A stretch of DNA of 64,000 nt from Schaalia odontolytica (GTDB taxonomy: Bacteria > Actinomycetota > Actinomycetes > Actinomycetales > Actinomycetaceae), in assembly GCF_002847525.1 (NCBI RefSeq), contig NZ_PKKM01000003.1, positions 124,001 through 188,000 of the forward strand, in the 5' to 3' direction. A program made the position numbers and the translations under genes. Under the pieces are notes generated by a model that ran no database searches, was not told the origin of the DNA, and worked only from the letters and a program-made list of their open reading frames with translations. Of this stretch, positions 53,428 through 64,000 are shown piece after piece (position 1 is the stretch's first letter; every line of letters starts with the position of its first letter).

Positions 53428-53721
53428 ATGACCGCATACGCCGTCGACGCCGAACAAATTGCTGCTGCCTCCGCCCAGGCTTGCACGACCGCATCCACCA
53501 TTCGCACCGAAGTCGATGCGATGATGGCCCAGCTCTTAGCCTTGCAAGACTCCTGGACCGGCGGAGCTCAGGTCAACTTCCAGGCCACGATCACCCAGTG
53601 GCAGGGCATCCAGGCACAGACGCACGACGCCCTCGACGCTATCTCCACGCAACTGCAGGTCGCCGCAGCGACCTATTCGGACGCGGAGGCACACTCCGCG
53701 TCGCTGTTCGCGGCAGTCTAG
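53428..53721 (+). CDS. WXG100-family protein
   Basis: A 97-residue helical-hairpin protein with the WxG turn as WTG at residues 43–45 and flanking helices (QIAAASAQACTTASTIRTEV and QAQTHDALDAISTQLQVAAATY). WXG100 proteins are substrates of type VII (ESX) secretion. The ATG follows AAAGGAGTGACACC. No EccC-type ATPase or partner WXG gene is in the window, so it is an orphan here. An upstream in-frame extension comes from stop-poor repeat DNA and is rejected. Confidence 0.93.
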   Translation: MTAYAVDAEQIAAASAQACTTASTIRTEVDAMMAQLLALQDSWTGGAQVNFQATITQWQGIQAQTHDALDAISTQLQVAAATYSDAEAHSASLFAAV

Positions 53722-53789
53722 CGGACGCTGAACGAGGGTCGCGGCTGCGGCGCCGGGCCCTCGGCCCTATCAAGGCAGTCATAGAAAAG

Positions 53790-53829
53790 CGCCTGGGGGC
53801 GGGACCCTGACGAGTCCCGCCCCCAGGCG
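53790..53829. terminator. Bidirectional terminator between WXG100 and groEL
   Basis: Perfect 16-bp arms CGCCTGGGGGCGGGAC and complement (53814–53829) with an 8-base loop between convergent genes; the minus strand continues into a CTTTTCTAT tract. Confidence 0.92.
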
Positions 53830-53851
53830 GATCAGCTTAACGCCGAGCGGA

Positions 53852-55552
<1,701 letters not shown>

Positions 55553-55569
55553 TCATCGAACCGGTGGTC

Positions 55570-55596
55570 TTATCACTCTCCATGTCGGAGTGCTAA
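55570..55596 (-). promoter_or_regulatory. CIRCE element 1 (HrcA operator)
   Basis: On the minus strand: TTAGCACTC-N9-GAGTGATAA, one base from the consensus TTAGCACTC-N9-GAGTGCTAA. It lies about 90 bp before groEL. Confidence 0.92.
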
Positions 55597-55604
55597 CTAC
55601 GATT

Positions 55605-55631
55605 TTGGCACTCGCCACCCTTGAGTGCAAG
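55605..55631 (-). promoter_or_regulatory. CIRCE element 2 (HrcA operator)
   Basis: On the minus strand: CTTGCACTC-N9-GAGTGCCAA, with three differences from consensus, 8 bp from the first copy. Paired sites indicate cooperative repression by HrcA, whose gene is not in the window. Confidence 0.82.
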
Positions 55632-55739
55632 ACGAGGTTGCGCGATATGAGTCCGATGCGCTCAGGGCGTAACACGCACGGACGAGACCAGGCTAGGCTC
55701 GCTAAGCGCGCCTGTACACCAGGTGCGCCGGTGCGGATG

Positions 55740-55875
55740 GTGAAGGACGAGCCGGAGGGCCTGGGCGGGCTTCGAGGCGCGGCGCCGAACGAAGTGAGGT
55801 CGCCTAGCCTCGCGGGCGGCCGGGCCCTCCGGCGCCCGGAACACCCGTGGGCACAAACACCAGCCCGACCCACAG
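55740..55875. repeat. GC-rich mosaic repeat fragment
   Basis: Shares GCGCCCGGAACACC and GGGCGGCCGGGCC-type modules with the islands at 6.5 and 56.9 kb. No gene. Confidence 0.65.
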
Positions 55876-55892
55876 GACAAGCAACGGTCATA

Positions 55893-56028
55893 TGAAACCA
55901 GTGACACCTCTACAGGCGGTGATCATCAGGAATTTGAAACCCCAAACACCACTGCTCGCCGGAGAGGCCATGAAAACGGCCGTATCCACTGGCGGACGTG
56001 TCACCGGTTTCAACCAAGACAGTGGATA
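55893..56028. repeat. Interlocked inverted repeats
   Basis: TGAAACCAGTGACAC (55893–55907) pairs, with one mismatch, with 55998–56012, and TATCCACTG (55983–55991) pairs exactly with CAGTGGATA (56020–56028). The two stems cross, so they cannot form a simple nested hairpin. Confidence 0.7.
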
Positions 56029-56221
56029 GGTGAGCAGCGGAGCCCCCGGTATCACCTGGCAAGCGTCGGCCTGGCTATTCCGAACCAAGTTCGCACATCA
56101 TCCCCCTCTCGGGCCGCGCGCCCACACCAGGCCGAGCAGGACGAGTTTTCTCGCGCCGTCGCCTCTCCCGCACCGCGCGGCGCATGGCGGGCATCAGTGA
56201 CGCCTCAACGAGCCGAGAACT

Positions 56222-56541
56222 GGAAGAAAAACCGTCCCCGCGTGGGGATCTAGCACCCCTCCCACGCGGCCCCGTCCCAGCGCGAGAAAGAAAAGCCACC
56301 CCTGCGCGGGGATCCAGCACCCCAGTTGAAACATTATTCGCCCCTGCGCGGGGATCCAGCACCACGAATGAAACATTATTCGCCCCTGCCTGGGGGGCCA
56401 GCACCACGGTTGAAATATTTTTCGCCCACGCACACTCAAAATGGCTGATTTTCGACCATTTTCACCGTGCTGGGGCGATATTTCTTTCACAGAGGCACCC
56501 CGAACGACCGCCCGGTGCTATGCAGGGGCGATCTTTCTTTC
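56222..56541. repeat. Mirror array: 42-bp direct repeats, AT-rich core, inverted repeats
   Basis: Direct units begin at exactly 56286, 56328, 56370 and 56412 (42-bp period) with GAAACATTATTCGCCCCTGC then a GCGGGGATCCAGCACC block; a diverged unit precedes them from 56222. The core contains CAAAATGGCTGATTTTCG. Two inverted units (56467–56488, 56521–56541) follow. Unlike CRISPR, most of each period is conserved. On the minus strand the period encodes a repeated peptide (QGRIMF..), but no start or ribosome-binding site supports a gene. Confidence 0.88.
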
Positions 56542-56559
56542 ACGCAGCCCCTTCGGGGC

Positions 56560-57010
56560 CACAGCGAGAGCCCGCGGCGTTGCCTGGCTGCGGTGCCAGT
56601 GGGCGGCGGCAGGGCCTGGCCGGGCTTCAGGGCAACGCGCCAGCCACGCATCAGTACACCAGGCGCCGCCGGTGTGGAGGGCGCCGCCGGTGTGGAGGGC
56701 CAGGCTGCGGTGCCCGCGGGTAGCGGGGCCTGGCCGGACAACGAGGCGACGCACCGAACCACACGCCAGCACACCAGGCCCCACTGGCATGGAGGGCGCC
56801 GGAGGGTCCGGAGGGCCTAGCTGCGGTGCCGGTGGGCGGTGGCGGGGCCTGGCCGGGCTTCGAGGCGACGCGCCGAGCGAAGCTCGCGGCGCGGACGGCT
56901 CGCGGGCGGGCCGCCGCCCACGGGCACACCAAGCAGCCCGGCCCAACAACACACCACTCGGCGCCCGGAACACCAGCGGCGCAACACGCCACTTAGGCAC
57001 AACAAAACCG
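56560..57010. repeat. GC-rich mosaic repeat block without credible genes
   Basis: Carries the GCGGGCGGGCCGCCGCCCAC and GCGCCCGGAACACCAGCGGC modules of the 6.2–6.7 kb block, plus repeated GGTGTGGAGGGCGCCG. Open frames run in several phases with no gene-like signals. Confidence 0.8.
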
Positions 57011-57065
57011 CCCAGCCCCACAGGGGGCCGGGCCGGTGGGCGTCGGTTCCGTAAGCTCGCAACCG

Positions 57066-57098
57066 AAAACCGCCCAGCCCCACAGGGGCCGGGCGGCT
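57066..57098 (-). terminator. Terminator of the LytR_C gene
   Basis: An imperfect GC-rich stem (CCGCCCAGCCCC with GGGGCCGGGCGG) followed on the minus strand by GTTTTCGG. A partial second copy lies at about 57004–57033. Confidence 0.78.
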
Positions 57099-57119
57099 CA
57101 GACAATCAGCGAGAGAGGG

Positions 57120-57704
57120 TCAGCGCAGGATCACGACGATGTCGGGATCACCGAGACCGCTTTCCTGACGGACGCTCGAAATGCCAAGCTTAGAAGCAAT
57201 GTCCTTGGCGGTTCCTTCCATGCGCGGGTCTTCGTAGAAGACGGTGGAGGTCTGGGTGGTCCATCCGTCAGCATTTGCGGCGCTGGTTCCCGCATAGCCG
57301 GCCTGGTTCAGGATCTGAGCCTGCTGACCCGCGTATCCCTGGGTGCCGGTGCCGTTGAGGACCTGGATGACGGCTCCGTGGTCAGGCTCGGCGGAGGCCG
57401 AGGAGGACGAGGAACTCGCGGAGGGAGTCGGCTCAGCGGACGCGGTGGCGTCGGCCGTTGGCGCGGTGTTGGGGCTCGCGGAGGAGCTGGGCGCCGTAGA
57501 CACCGCCGTGGGCGTCGAGCTAGGTGTCGTGGTCTGTTGGCGCGACAGGGCGGTCGCCGCTGCCCATCCGAGGGCGGGAACGATCACGAGGATGGCCAGG
57601 AAGGGCCACACGTTCTTCCACCTGGACGGCTTGGGGCGGTGCATGCCGACGGGCATATCTTCGCCGGCGCGGTCAAATTCATCCCTGGGGTACTGAGAAC
57701 TCAC
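57120..57704 (-). CDS. LytR C-terminal-domain membrane protein
   Basis: A 194-residue protein: short cytoplasmic N-terminus, one membrane helix (VWPFLAILVIVPALGWAAATAL, about 32–53), a Ser/Thr/Pro-rich linker (54–106) and a LytR_C domain beginning IQVLNGTGTQGYAGQQAQIL. This domain is found alone or on LCP enzymes that attach polymers to peptidoglycan. Here no LCP catalytic part is present, so it is probably an accessory wall protein. The start is a GTG at 57704 with no clear SD, divergent from ung at 86 bp. Confidence 0.87.
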   Translation of the reverse strand: MSSQYPRDEFDRAGEDMPVGMHRPKPSRWKNVWPFLAILVIVPALGWAAATALSRQQTTTPSSTPTAVSTAPSSSASPNTAPTADATASAEPTPSASSSSSSASAEPDHGAVIQVLNGTGTQGYAGQQAQILNQAGYAGTSAANADGWTTQTSTVFYEDPRMEGTAKDIASKLGISSVRQESGLGDPDIVVILR

Positions 57705-57790
57705 GCGTTCAGACTATCGGAAAAGAGAGAGTGGGGCGCGGGTGGCGCGCGGGGAATGTGGCGTGGCCTGTGCGGCATTAGGCTGGTGCT

Positions 57791-58501
57791 ATGAGTGATT
57801 ACAATCCCCGTCCGCTGGCTGAGTTGATTGATCCGGGGTGGGCTCGAGCGCTCGCACCGGTTGAGGAGCGCGTCCACGAGTTGGGCGCGATGTTGGCCGC
57901 TGAGGTCGAGGAGGGGCGCGGTTACCTGCCCGCGGGCACGGATGTTCTCCGCGCCTTCACGTACCCGTTCGACAGAGTGAAAGTTCTGATCGTTGGGCAG
58001 GATCCGTATCCGACCCCGGGGCACGCCATGGGGTTGTCGTTTTCGGTGCACCCGGGTGTGGCGTTGCCAAAGTCGCTCATCAATATTTTCCGTGAACTGA
58101 GCGAGGACATGGGTATTCCCGCTCCGACGTCGGGGGACCTGACACCGTGGAGCGAGCAGGGCGTGTGCCTCCTCAACCGCGTGTTGACGGTGCGCCCGGG
58201 CGCTCCCGCGTCGCATCGAGGCCGCGGCTGGGAGGAGGTGACCCAGTGCGCGATTGACGCACTGGTGTCCCGGACAAGGCCGGATGGATCGCGGGCCCCC
58301 CTCGTGGCGATTCTGTGGGGGAAGGACGCTCAGTCGCTCACGCCCAGTCTCGGCAATACTCCGATTATTGCGTCCGTGCACCCGTCGCCACTGTCCGCGT
58401 ATCGCGGCTTTTTCGGGTCGAAGCCATTTTCGCGCGCGAATCAGCTACTGGAGGCGCAGGGCGCGACGGGCGTGGATTGGTCGCTGGGCACTTCTCATTG
58501 A
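57791..58501 (+). CDS. ung: Uracil-DNA glycosylase
   Basis: A 236-residue family-1 glycosylase that removes uracil from DNA. The catalytic water-activating loop is [18 protein letters not shown] (Asp in GQDPY), and the minor-groove loop is [21 protein letters not shown]. The length and both motifs are canonical. The ATG at 57791 is close to the divergent LytR_C gene. The stop codon TGA shares bases with a downstream GACGAGGCCGGGGC word (58500–58513). Confidence 0.96.
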   Translation: MSDYNPRPLAELIDPGWARALAPVEERVHELGAMLAAEVEEGRGYLPAGTDVLRAFTYPFDRVKVLIVGQDPYPTPGHAMGLSFSVHPGVALPKSLINIFRELSEDMGIPAPTSGDLTPWSEQGVCLLNRVLTVRPGAPASHRGRGWEEVTQCAIDALVSRTRPDGSRAPLVAILWGKDAQSLTPSLGNTPIIASVHPSPLSAYRGFFGSKPFSRANQLLEAQGATGVDWSLGTSH

Positions 58502-58570
58502 CGAGGCCGGGGCACCTCACCCGAACGGGCGAGGTGGGCTGCGGCTGCGGTGCCGCGGTGAGGGACTCCA

Positions 58571-58646
58571 TGGAGCCGGCTATCGGACTCGAACCGATGA
58601 CCTGCTGTTTACAAGACAGCTGCTCTACCAACTGAGCTAAGCCGGC
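58571..58646 (-). tRNA. tRNA-Thr (TGT), CCA encoded
   Basis: Minus-strand cloverleaf with acceptor arms GCCGGCT/AGCCGGC, an anticodon loop CTTGTAA (anticodon TGT, reading ACA), a T-arm CGGTTCGAGTCCG, and an encoded CCA. The surrounding 58502–58826 stretch has no other gene. Confidence 0.95.
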
Positions 58647-58826
58647 GGCGGACACTAGTGTGCCACAGGTGGGGGCTCGTGCGCGCGGGCGGGCCGATAC
58701 TGCACAAGCCCGAGCAGGGGCGCTGAGGGATCTCGGCGTTGGGTCTGGAGGGGTGAGGATGCGTGTCTCTGATGGAGTGCGGATGGCCGGTTTGCACCTG
58801 AGAGACCTCCGATTGGCATCAAAGAA

Positions 58827-58863
58827 GTGGGGGGTGGGACCGCCAAGCGGTCCCACCCCCCAC
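58827..58863 (-). terminator. Terminator of the DsbA-like gene
   Basis: A perfect 17-bp stem (arms 58827–58843 and 58847–58863, GTGGGGGGTGGGACCGC type) with a 3-base loop, then a CTTCTTT tract on the minus strand, 11 bp past the stop. Confidence 0.93.
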
Positions 58864-58874
58864 TGATCGAAGGC

Positions 58875-59807
58875 TCAGTTGGAGCTGTTGGTTGTCTCCG
58901 AGCTCTGGGCTTCGTCAGTGCCGCTCTGGGAGGGCTCGGTGGCCTCGGGGGCCGGGGTCTCGGTGGCACCCTGGGATGCGGAATCCGTAATGCCGTATTC
59001 CTGCGCGATGGTCTCGCGCAGTGCGGCCAGCTGAGTGCCGAGCGGGATCACCGTGGAGCGATCCTTGACCAGCTCGGGGGTGCCGAGGCTGCCGTTACGA
59101 CCGTTGTATCCGGCGTTCTGCCAGGCGGTGGTCGATGCCTTGAGGTAGTCCTCGACGGCGTTGACCGGGAAGGTATCGATAACATCGGAGGGAACACCCA
59201 CCTCGGCGGCGATCACCTTGACCTGCTTCCAGGAGGCGTCGAGGTTCTGGACGACGGTGCCGTTGGAGGCCTGGAACTGGGTGCGGAAGTAGGCGAGCAG
59301 TGCGTGGTGGAAGTCCACCCACTTGTCGGGTGCCTTCTGCGCGACGACGAGCGATGCGCTGGCCGCGGGCTTCAGGTAGTCCATGTTGACCGTGATGACC
59401 GGCTGGAGCTCAATGTTGTAGTGACCTTCGGCGGCCCAGGTGGTGAGGTCCTTGCCCATGTATGCGTCAAGGTCGGCGCACGCGTGACAGGTGTAGTCGA
59501 AGTATTCGGTGAGGGTGGGCAGATTCGGATCCGCCTCGGCGACGACGCCGTTTGCGTTGACGATGATCGGGCGACCGTCAGCGTATGGGCCGAGGACCTC
59601 GGAGGCATCGACGTTGCGCGCGGCGTTGACCTGCGCCTGCTGCTTCCAGATCACACCGCCGACGGCTGCGACGACCGCGAGGACGATCGCGGCGACGGCG
59701 GAAATGACGATGATGCGAGTGCGGCGGTCAGCGCGCTCCTGCGCCTGGCGCATCTGCGCGGCTTTGGCGCGCACGGGGTCGACGGCCGGCTTCTTCTTCT
59801 GAGCCAT
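58875..59807 (-). CDS. DsbA-like thioredoxin-domain membrane protein
   Basis: A 310-residue protein with a basic N-terminus, a signal-anchor helix (IIVISAVAAIVLAVVAAVGGV, about 32–52), and an extracytoplasmic DsbA-fold domain. The redox motif is CHAC in YTCHACADLDAY. A GTPELVKD segment sits at the cis-proline position. The tail is Ser/Thr/Glu-rich. Actinobacterial homologues make disulfides outside the membrane, often with VKOR. It is followed (upstream on this strand) by a Ser/Thr kinase gene at 60 bp. Confidence 0.92.
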   Translation of the reverse strand: MAQKKKPAVDPVRAKAAQMRQAQERADRRTRIIVISAVAAIVLAVVAAVGGVIWKQQAQVNAARNVDASEVLGPYADGRPIIVNANGVVAEADPNLPTLTEYFDYTCHACADLDAYMGKDLTTWAAEGHYNIELQPVITVNMDYLKPAASASLVVAQKAPDKWVDFHHALLAYFRTQFQASNGTVVQNLDASWKQVKVIAAEVGVPSDVIDTFPVNAVEDYLKASTTAWQNAGYNGRNGSLGTPELVKDRSTVIPLGTQLAALRETIAQEYGITDSASQGATETPAPEATEPSQSGTDEAQSSETTNSSN

Positions 59808-59867
59808 GGACTCACCTTCCGAAAGTAGTTGAATGTTGCAAGAATATCGGGCGCGGCGTGGCCGCGC

Positions 59868-61790
59868 TTAGTGCGGCAGCCCACCTGTGACGATGAACCA
59901 CGCACCCGCAAGGAACGCACCACAGCCTACCGCGAGGAGCCCGCGCCCCCAGGCAGGACGCACGATCGTGCGCAGCGTTGTGGACACGCCAACCCTCAGA
60001 TCGGCAGCAAACGGCATGAGCCAGGCAGTCAGCATCATGAGCGCGGCGAGTGCCCACACGACGATCGTCCCACGCGGGTCGCTCAGCCAATAGTCCGTGC
60101 GATCAACACCGGTGGACGCGACGACATCGGCAGGCCATGACCACAGGACGCGCCCCTCGCGCGAGTAGGACACGAAGGCCCAGATCCCGTACGGAACGAG
60201 GCCCCCGACGACGAGGCCGAGCGCCGTCGACAGGATCGAGCGCACCAGCAGGATCGGCGACATGGCGATGACGGCCGCAGTGTCGCTAGCCTTTGCTCCT
60301 CGCAGAATCCGACGACGCGACAGCCAGCGCGACATAGCACCGATCAGGCCGAAAGCAGTGAGCGCGATCCCCACGATCATGGATCCGGTGAGTCCGAAAA
60401 GGAAGGGCAGGGAGGCCAGGAGGGCCATCAGCGCACCGCCAGAGATCCACGTCCCCTTCACCGTGGACGAGGCCCCCTCCGCCGAACCGGCGCCCATCCC
60501 CATCGCCGGGTTGGGGTTCCACTGGGGACCCGCCCCCATCGGCACACCCGCAACACCGGCCTGCGGATAGGACTGCTGCCCGTATCCGGTGGCAAAACCG
60601 GGATCATACGCGCCCTGCGGACCCGGGTACTGAGGCTGAGCGTAGGGGGCCATGACCTCGGTGGGATCCGAGTCGTCGACGCTCTGCCAGGTGTCGGTGG
60701 CGTCGTCGTGCCAGGCAACTTCCCCGGTGTCATCGGACCAGTCGCCATACCCCTGCGCAACGGACGCGGTGTCCACCACGTCGGTATGGTCGTTGGCCGC
60801 GGTGAACTCCGAGGCGTCGCGGCGCGGATGCTGCGGATAGGAGACGGCACGCGCGCCGGAGGCGTCCGGGCGCTGCCCCGCATCCTCCCACTCGGGAGGC
60901 GCGGCGATCTCCTGGGGGTCCGAGTTCACCATCTGCGTGCGCATGCCCGTGTCGAGCAGCTGCGCCCAGTTCACGGTCACGTAATCAAGCTCGCCGGGAG
61001 CCCACCCGACGGCACTCATGAGATCGGCAACGATCAGGGAAGGTGACGGTCGATCGTCCGGATCGGGGGCGAGTCCCCCCGCGAGCGCGTCGGCGACCAT
61101 GGGGTGCAGTCCGGCGAGGTCGGGGTCCCCTTCGAGGACGCGCAGCATCGTGGCCGACACGTCGCCCTTTCCAAACGGCGGGCGCCCGGTGGCGCAGGAC
61201 AGCAGGGTGGCACACCACGCCCACCAGTCCGATTCCTTCGTGGCACCGTGGCCCTGGAGCAGTTCGGGCGCGGTGTACCCGGCCGTCCCCGACACGAGGC
61301 CGGTGCTGGTCAGGTGCTGATCGGAGGTCGCCATCGCGATACCGAAGTCGATGAGGACCGGGCCGCGCGGGGAGCAGATGATGTTGGAAGGCTTAATGTC
61401 GCGGTGGATGATGTTCGCATGGTGAACGGCCGCGATCGTGGAGGCCAAGTGGTAGGACAGGGCGGCGACGCCGCGCAGAGGAACCGGCCCGGAGACGAGG
61501 ATCTCCACGAGGGTTGGGCCCTCCACGTACTCCGAGACGACGAAAGGCTGGGAGGCCTCGGTTTCCGCATCGACGATGTGCGCGACGAAGGGCGAGCGCA
61601 CGGAGTTCACCGTGCGCGTCTCTCGTTCCAGGCGCTGACGCGACTCCTCCGAGGCGGCCATCGCCGGATGCATGGCTTTGAGGGCGACACGCGTGCCGCC
61701 CCCGTCTTCGGCGAGCCAGACCGTCCCCGCCCCGCCCGTACCGAGCCGACGGATCAGCCTGTAGCCGCCCAGTTCCTCGCCTTCTTCCAC
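59868..61790 (-). CDS. Membrane Ser/Thr protein kinase with multi-pass C-terminus
   Basis: A 640-residue Hanks-type kinase. The glycine loop is [10 protein letters not shown] (16–25), the ATP lysine K38 is in VALKAM, the catalytic loop is HRDIKPSN (Asp131), DFG is 148–150, and the activation segment ends GYTAPELL. A disordered Gln/Pro/Gly-rich linker (about 280–450) leads to roughly five hydrophobic helices. It has no PASTA repeats, so it is not PknB. The start is a GTG at 61790 with TGAGGG upstream. Substrates are unknown. The multi-pass C-terminus is unusual and may be a small-molecule or voltage sensor (inference). Confidence 0.9.
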   Translation of the reverse strand: MEEGEELGGYRLIRRLGTGGAGTVWLAEDGGGTRVALKAMHPAMAASEESRQRLERETRTVNSVRSPFVAHIVDAETEASQPFVVSEYVEGPTLVEILVSGPVPLRGVAALSYHLASTIAAVHHANIIHRDIKPSNIICSPRGPVLIDFGIAMATSDQHLTSTGLVSGTAGYTAPELLQGHGATKESDWWAWCATLLSCATGRPPFGKGDVSATMLRVLEGDPDLAGLHPMVADALAGGLAPDPDDRPSPSLIVADLMSAVGWAPGELDYVTVNWAQLLDTGMRTQMVNSDPQEIAAPPEWEDAGQRPDASGARAVSYPQHPRRDASEFTAANDHTDVVDTASVAQGYGDWSDDTGEVAWHDDATDTWQSVDDSDPTEVMAPYAQPQYPGPQGAYDPGFATGYGQQSYPQAGVAGVPMGAGPQWNPNPAMGMGAGSAEGASSTVKGTWISGGALMALLASLPFLFGLTGSMIVGIALTAFGLIGAMSRWLSRRRILRGAKASDTAAVIAMSPILLVRSILSTALGLVVGGLVPYGIWAFVSYSREGRVLWSWPADVVASTGVDRTDYWLSDPRGTIVVWALAALMMLTAWLMPFAADLRVGVSTTLRTIVRPAWGRGLLAVGCGAFLAGAWFIVTGGLPH

Positions 61791-62051
61791 GCCCTCAGCC
61801 TACCTGGCCCCTCTCCCATCTGCGGCCACCCGCGCGGGGCGGCCCCGGCCTCGTCCCCAAATGAGATGGGCGAACACGCACTGTCAATCCATCATGTGGC
61901 CCGAACTGTACACCCGCGAGCGAGCGTGCTAACTTCGCTATTAGTCGCGCGCGCGGAACGATCCGCGTTCGCACTCCGTGGGCGAAGACGCTCCACGGTC
62001 ACCCCACTACGGATCGTCCGGCACGTACCTGCCGGTGGGAAGGAAAAATCC
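61791..62051. other. Intergenic region upstream of msiK
   Basis: A 261-bp divergent gap between the kinase start and msiK. It holds one single copy of the recurring word (GCCCCGGCCTCGTC, 61842–61855). The msiK ribosome-binding site GGAAGGAAAAA lies at about 62038. No operator is clear. Confidence 0.6.
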
Positions 62052-63182
<1,131 letters not shown>

Positions 63183-63212
63183 CGCATAGCGCTCACGCAC
63201 AGCGATAATCGG

Positions 63213-63255
63213 CCCCGGTCTCGTCCTCTCGTACCTCCTGGACGAGGCCGGGGTT
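63213..63255 (+). terminator. Terminator of msiK
   Basis: CCCCGGTCTCGTC (63213–63225) pairs with GACGAGGCCGGGG (63241–63253), one G·T pair, then a short T tract. Contains the recurring 12-mer. Confidence 0.85.
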
Positions 63256-63346
63256 TCGCTATGCCCGCATGTGTTCTTGGCCGCGACTAGCGCAGATGCC
63301 GAGTCGGGGCTATACGCACGGCGCTCGAGATGCGACAATGGGGACC

Positions 63347-64000
63347 ATGGCTCTGGACATTACGGCGGCTGCAGTCGACCCCGCCCTTTTGGACCTCCCG
63401 TGGGATGTTCCCCTCGAGGAGTGGCCGTCCAACCTGCTCGCGGCGCTTCCCCGCGGCATTTCCCGCCACATCGTGCGCTTCGTCAACCTGTCCGGGCGCG
63501 TGCTCGCGGTCAAGGAGATCGGTCCGACGGTCGCCCATCACGAGTACGACCGCCTGCGCGATCTGAAGCGTCTGGACGCCCCGTCCGTCCAACCGGTCGC
63601 CGTCATCACGGGACGCGAAAGCCCCGAGGGCGAAGAACTCAACGCGGCCCTCATCACCGAGCACCTGCAGTTCTCCCTCCCCTACCGCGCGCTGTTCTCC
63701 CTGTCGATGCGCGAGGACACCGCGACGCGCCTCATCGACGCGCTCGCCCTCCTCCTCGTTCGCCTCCACCTCCTGGGCTTCTACTGGGGCGACGTCTCCC
63801 TGTCGAACACGCTGTTCCGCCGCGACGCAGGCGAGTTTGCCGCCTACCTGGTCGACGCCGAAACCGGCGAATTGCACCCGAAGCTCACTCCCGGCCAGCG
63901 CGAGTACGACGTCGACCTGGCCCGCACGAACATCATCGGCGAACTCATGGACCTCCAGGCCGGCGGTTTCTTCCCCGAAGACGCCGACCCCATCGACGTC
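63347..64000 (+). CDS. DUF4032/lipopolysaccharide-kinase-like protein, N-terminal part (runs off window)
   Basis: The first 218 codons of a kinase-fold protein; the stop lies outside the window. The VNLSGRVLAVKEIG segment provides the ATP-binding lysine, HEYDRLRDLKRL the helix C glutamate region, and GFYWGDVSLSNTLFRRDAG plus YLVDAETGEL the catalytic Asp/Asn and metal-binding Asp. These fit DUF4032 proteins of actinobacteria, which resemble sugar or lipopolysaccharide kinases; their substrates are unknown. The ATG at 63347 follows GGGGACC. It is downstream of msiK after a strong terminator. Confidence 0.8.
   Translation, partial: MALDITAAAVDPALLDLPWDVPLEEWPSNLLAALPRGISRHIVRFVNLSGRVLAVKEIGPTVAHHEYDRLRDLKRLDAPSVQPVAVITGRESPEGEELNAALITEHLQFSLPYRALFSLSMREDTATRLIDALALLLVRLHLLGFYWGDVSLSNTLFRRDAGEFAAYLVDAETGELHPKLTPGQREYDVDLARTNIIGELMDLQAGGFFPEDADPIDV

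Noticed and set aside
56222..56541. CRISPR array
   Set aside because: The period is 42 bp, most of each period is conserved, there are inverted copies, and no cas-like gene is in the window.

Overview
The window is high-GC DNA (roughly two thirds G+C by eye) from an actinomycete. Several features point to Actinomycetaceae (Actinomyces/Schaalia type), which is an inference from gene content and not a measured identity: a Glp–RimJ–GlpR cell-division cluster beside galU, an IdeR-like DtxR, a MsiK-type shared sugar ATPase, an actinobacterial CspB–DUF3027 pair, a c-di-AMP riboswitch on an NlpC/P60 gene, and GTG/TTG or probably leaderless starts.

Layout. 1–5.4 kb: start of rpoB (minus), a CAT-anticodon tRNA, pyruvate:quinone oxidoreductase poxB, a cytochrome b561–molybdopterin fusion, and a fructosamine-kinase-like gene. 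5.4–6.8 kb: a gene-free repeat island ending in tRNA-Ala. 7–12.3 kb: GlpR-like membrane protein, rimJ-like acetyltransferase, Glp/MoeA, galU, 5-formyl-THF cyclo-ligase, mscL. 12.3–18.2 kb: a 19-bp-period repeat array, a small protein coupled to a 1402-residue degenerate helicase–nuclease, an EamA transporter. 18.2–26.9 kb: tRNA-Arg, universal stress protein, riboswitch-controlled NlpC/P60, dtxR/ideR, serC, MFS and purine permeases, DUF3027 and cold-shock protein. 27–33 kb: two tandem TPM-domain coiled-coil membrane proteins, the remnant of a third, pspA, and a NYN nuclease-like gene. 33–36.9 kb: glycerol genes glpF and glpK with a SorC-type regulator. 36.9–45 kb: lysS and a sugar locus (PfkB kinase, GH4 glycosidase, PIG-L deacetylase, ABC importer without its own ATPase). 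45–49.6 kb: panC/panD with a DUF2520 protein, and two bacterial-PH membrane proteins. 49.7–53.7 kb: a two-component system, an HD-like protein with a damaged motif, and a WXG100 protein. 53.8–57.1 kb: groEL under two CIRCE operators and a second repeat island. 57.1–64 kb: a LytR_C protein, ung, tRNA-Thr, a DsbA-like thioredoxin, a membrane Ser/Thr kinase, msiK, and the start of a DUF4032 kinase-like gene.

How it fits together. Glycerol uptake and phosphorylation sit beside their probable regulator, with two identical-arm operators (TGCACNNNNGTGCA). The sugar importer at 41.8–44.9 kb has a binding protein and two permeases but no ATPase; the MsiK-type ATPase at 62 kb is the obvious candidate partner. 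TPM proteins and PspA suggest an envelope-stress unit. Glp and its putative receptor belong to the divisome.

The most unusual content is non-coding. A 12-mer, ACGAGGCCGGGG, occurs at least 16 times, as arms of terminators and also singly inside genes. Two islands carry mirror-symmetric arrays (direct repeats, AT-rich core, inverted repeats) with 41–42 bp periods, and a third locus carries a 19-bp-period array of a CCTATCCGGATAGG-like site. GC-rich mosaic repeats are shared among the islands. The most unusual protein is the helicase–nuclease, whose catalytic motifs appear to be lost.
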